A DNA stretch of 5,463 bases from an uncultured Eggerthellaceae bacterium. GTDB taxonomy: Bacteria; Actinomycetota; Coriobacteriia; Coriobacteriales; Eggerthellaceae. The position numbers were made by a program, and so were the translations under genes. Below, in pieces: positions 1 through 5,463 of the stretch (its first letter is position 1; every line of letters begins with the position of its first letter). The notes under the pieces were generated by a model that made no database searches, was not told the origin of the DNA, and saw only the letters and a list, made by a program, of their open reading frames with translations. The stretch covers positions 1 to 5,463 of the forward strand of contig CAKUDT010000110.1 of the NCBI GenBank assembly GCA_934645125.1, in the 5' to 3' direction.

Positions 1-1
1 A

Positions 2-100
2 TGAGAGCCCCTTCTATGAGTGTGGCGTGGCCGCCACGGTCGATTAGACACCTTCCATTGTCGGCCTAATCCACGGACAATCATGCAGCAGGGGCTCTCA
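2..100. repeat. Perfect 11-bp inverted repeat enclosing a structured noncoding segment
   Basis: TGAGAGCCCCT at 2-12 is the exact reverse complement of AGGGGCTCTCA at 90-100, leaving 77 bases between the arms. Smaller complementary pairs lie inside: 22-27 with 32-37; 42-47 (GATTAG) with 66-71 (CTAATC); and 57-62 (ATTGTC) with 76-81 (GACAAT). The last two interleave, so they cannot form a simple nested fold together. The repeat begins 38 bases past the gltD stop. The inner arm spacing is far too long for an ordinary intrinsic terminator, and the base following the stem on the gltD strand is at the window edge, so a T-tract cannot be judged. It could be a structured RNA, a small palindromic repeat element, the terminal repeats of a miniature element, or a complex terminator region. 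I do not recognise it as a known family. Confidence 0.6.
22..37. other. Short strong GC-rich hairpin inside the inverted repeat
   Basis: GTGGCG (22-27) and CGCCAC (32-37) are perfectly complementary around a 4-base loop, giving a compact hairpin in a transcript of either strand. No run of T follows on either side, so it does not read as a classical intrinsic terminator on its own. It sits about 100 bases downstream of the gltD stop and may contribute to 3'-end formation or be one arm of a larger folded RNA. Confidence 0.5.
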
Positions 101-137
101 ATTTATTGTGTCCTGCTCATATCGTCTATAGGGCGGT

Positions 138-1487
138 TTAGATGGTGGAGTACCCCGTAAGGGATATGTCCACGGTGCGTGCAATTTTACGGGCGTGCGC
201 CATGGCACTGACAACAAGCGATGCTCCTGTTGCCATATCGCCTGCTTGGAAGATGTTGCCGTATTCGTCCAGGTCAACGTCTTGTGTTGCGTATGTTTCT
301 GCTCCGGTGAAGCCGGAAGCAACAATAAGCAGCTCTGCTTCGATGTCGGTGGGGCCATGGGGCGTTGAAAGCGTGATGCTTGTTAGCGCGCCTTTGTCGT
401 TTGCGTGCACGGCGGCAACCTGAGTTTCGAAGCGGCGGATATCGCGTTCGAATTTTGCTTCCGATTCCTGATGGGCGTAATCAGTGGCTGCGCCGTAATC
501 AGCGGCGGGGCGACGAATAAGCTGTACGATATTGCACGCACCCTGGCGCAGTGCGGTGGCAATGCAGTCGTTGGCCGTGTCACCTGCACCGATAACAGCC
601 ACCGTCTTCCCATGCGCATTGAGTGCGGGATCACAAGCTGCTTCGCGCAGATAAGCGCGTGCGGCAGCTCCCAAATAATCCAGCGCGAAGCAGGTGCCTG
701 TTGCGCTGCCCTTGAAATTCACGGCACGCGGTGTTTGTGCGCCCACAGCCAAGATTACGGCATCGTATTGCTGCGCCAACGTGGGTAGACTTATGTCTTT
801 TCCCACGTCGGTGCCGCATTCAAAGCGTACCCCTTCTGCTTCCATCAGCGCAATGCGGCGTGCAACCACACTTTTTGGCAGTTTCATGTTGGGAATGCCA
901 TATACCAAAAGACCGCCGGGACGCTGGTCGCGCTCATATACGGTAACGCTGTGCCCACGCCGGTTCAAAAGCTGCGCTACGGTAAGGCCGGCAGGACCCG
1001 ATCCGATAACGGCAACGGTCTTGCCGCTTCTGCGCGCGGGAACTTGCGGCTGCATAAGCCCCTGGTCAAATGCGGCGTCAATGATGAAACGCTCGTTGTC
1101 GTTTATGGAAACGGCACTTGCCGTGGGCGTTGCCTTGCGGCATGAGCACGCGCGTTCGCACGGCGCGGGGCATATGTATCCCGTGAACTCGGGGAAACAG
1201 TTCGTTTTCAGCAGGCGATCAAGCGCCATGGGCAGGTTGTTGCTCCACAGCTGTTGGTTCCATTCGGGAATCAGGTTGTTCAGCGGGCAGCCCACCCGTT
1301 TTCCGTCAAGGGTGGTGCTTGTCTGACAAAACGGAACGCCGCAGTCCATGCAACGTGCTGCCTGCTGCATGCGTGCTGGGGCATCAAGGCATCCGTGGAT
1401 GAATTCGAAATCGGCAATGCGCGTGGCTGCAGGACGGTCGGGTGCAGCCTGGCGCGCGTAATCAATGAATCCAGTTGGCTTTCCCAT
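138..1487 (-). CDS. gltD: Glutamate synthase (NADPH) small subunit
   Basis: GltD is the electron-entry subunit of glutamate synthase: it oxidises NADPH, reduces FAD, and passes electrons through [4Fe-4S] clusters to GltB. The 449-residue product starts with MGKPTGF, the usual GltD N-terminus. An N-terminal cluster domain has C46, C49, C54 and C67 (CMDCGVPFC, then GCPLNNLIPEWN) and a second group, C106, C110 and C114 (CPAPCERAC). The FAD-binding motif GSGPAG is at 162-167, followed by ERDQRPGGLLVYGIP. The NADPH-binding motif GAGDTA is at 300-305, followed by LIRR. The closing FAD motif AGDMATGASLVV is at 415-426. The ATG at 1487 is chosen for the conserved N-terminus, an upstream purine-rich site, and its position 2 bases after the gltB stop. 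The protein is somewhat shorter than the roughly 470-490 residues I expect, owing to small in-frame gaps in the C-terminal half. The pairing with gltB separates it from other members of this oxidoreductase family, such as AegA or the DPD N-terminal domain. Confidence 0.97.
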   Translation of the reverse strand: MGKPTGFIDYARQAAPDRPAATRIADFEFIHGCLDAPARMQQAARCMDCGVPFCQTSTTLDGKRVGCPLNNLIPEWNQQLWSNNLPMALDRLLKTNCFPEFTGYICPAPCERACSCRKATPTASAVSINDNERFIIDAAFDQGLMQPQVPARRSGKTVAVIGSGPAGLTVAQLLNRRGHSVTVYERDQRPGGLLVYGIPNMKLPKSVVARRIALMEAEGVRFECGTDVGKDISLPTLAQQYDAVILAVGAQTPRAVNFKGSATGTCFALDYLGAAARAYLREAACDPALNAHGKTVAVIGAGDTANDCIATALRQGACNIVQLIRRPAADYGAATDYAHQESEAKFERDIRRFETQVAAVHANDKGALTSITLSTPHGPTDIEAELLIVASGFTGAETYATQDVDLDEYGNIFQAGDMATGASLVVSAMAHARKIARTVDISLTGYSTI

Positions 1488-1489
1488 GG

Positions 1490-5463
<3,974 letters not shown>

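Noticed and set aside
1..47. Possible tail of a plus-strand gene ending in YECGVAATVD with a TAG at 45-47
   Set aside because: Only about 14 codons are visible, the sequence is not recognisable, and it overlaps the inverted-repeat arm and hairpin. It cannot be judged without the sequence to the left.
1..84. Minus-strand open frame starting with ATG at 84 and running off the left edge
   Set aside because: There is no ribosome binding site, the 28 codons are Arg-rich and low in information, and the stretch coincides with the inverted-repeat structure.
2..100. Simple intrinsic terminator or integron attC site
   Set aside because: The 77-base spacing and the unseen T-tract do not fit a standard terminator, and the GTTRRRY/RYYYAAC core boxes expected of attC are not present.
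98..358. Minus-strand 86-codon frame overlapping the 3' end of gltD
   Set aside because: It is a shifted frame of gltD with an unnatural composition. The gltD frame explains the bases up to 138.
405..788. Plus-strand open frame opposite gltD, and other overlapping frames within 142-1586
   Set aside because: These lie on conserved gltD coding sequence, and the 405-788 frame is codon-aligned with gltD. None shows a known motif.

Overview
The window holds one ordinary metabolic locus on the minus strand: the two subunits of glutamate synthase, gltB (large subunit, 5' end cut off by the window's right edge) followed by gltD (small subunit, complete). Together they account for bases 138-5463. Only the first 137 bases lie outside a recognisable gene. 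I see no mobile-element gene, CRISPR array, defence gene, rRNA or tRNA, and nothing that looks like a new multi-gene system.

Layout, in the direction of transcription (right to left): gltB runs in from beyond base 5463 and stops at 1490. Two bases later gltD starts at 1487 and stops at 138. The tight junction, with the gltD ribosome binding site inside the last codons of gltB, indicates co-transcription and coupled translation. Downstream of gltD, bases 1-137 are apparently noncoding and are dominated by a perfect 11-bp inverted repeat (2-12 with 90-100) enclosing further small stems. This is the only part whose role is unclear.

The two proteins form one enzyme. GltD takes electrons from NADPH onto FAD and passes them through iron-sulfur clusters to FMN in GltB. 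GltB releases ammonia from glutamine and channels it to 2-oxoglutarate, giving two glutamates. This is the second half of the GS-GOGAT ammonia assimilation route.

The base composition looks moderately GC-rich (my estimate is the mid-50s percent). The protein sequences read like those of anaerobic Gram-positive bacteria, Coriobacteriia or Clostridia rather than Proteobacteria. This placement is from memory of family sequences and is tentative. The gltBD pair has a few lineage-looking oddities: short in-frame gaps in the GltD NADPH/FAD half and a basic, cysteine-containing linker in GltB.
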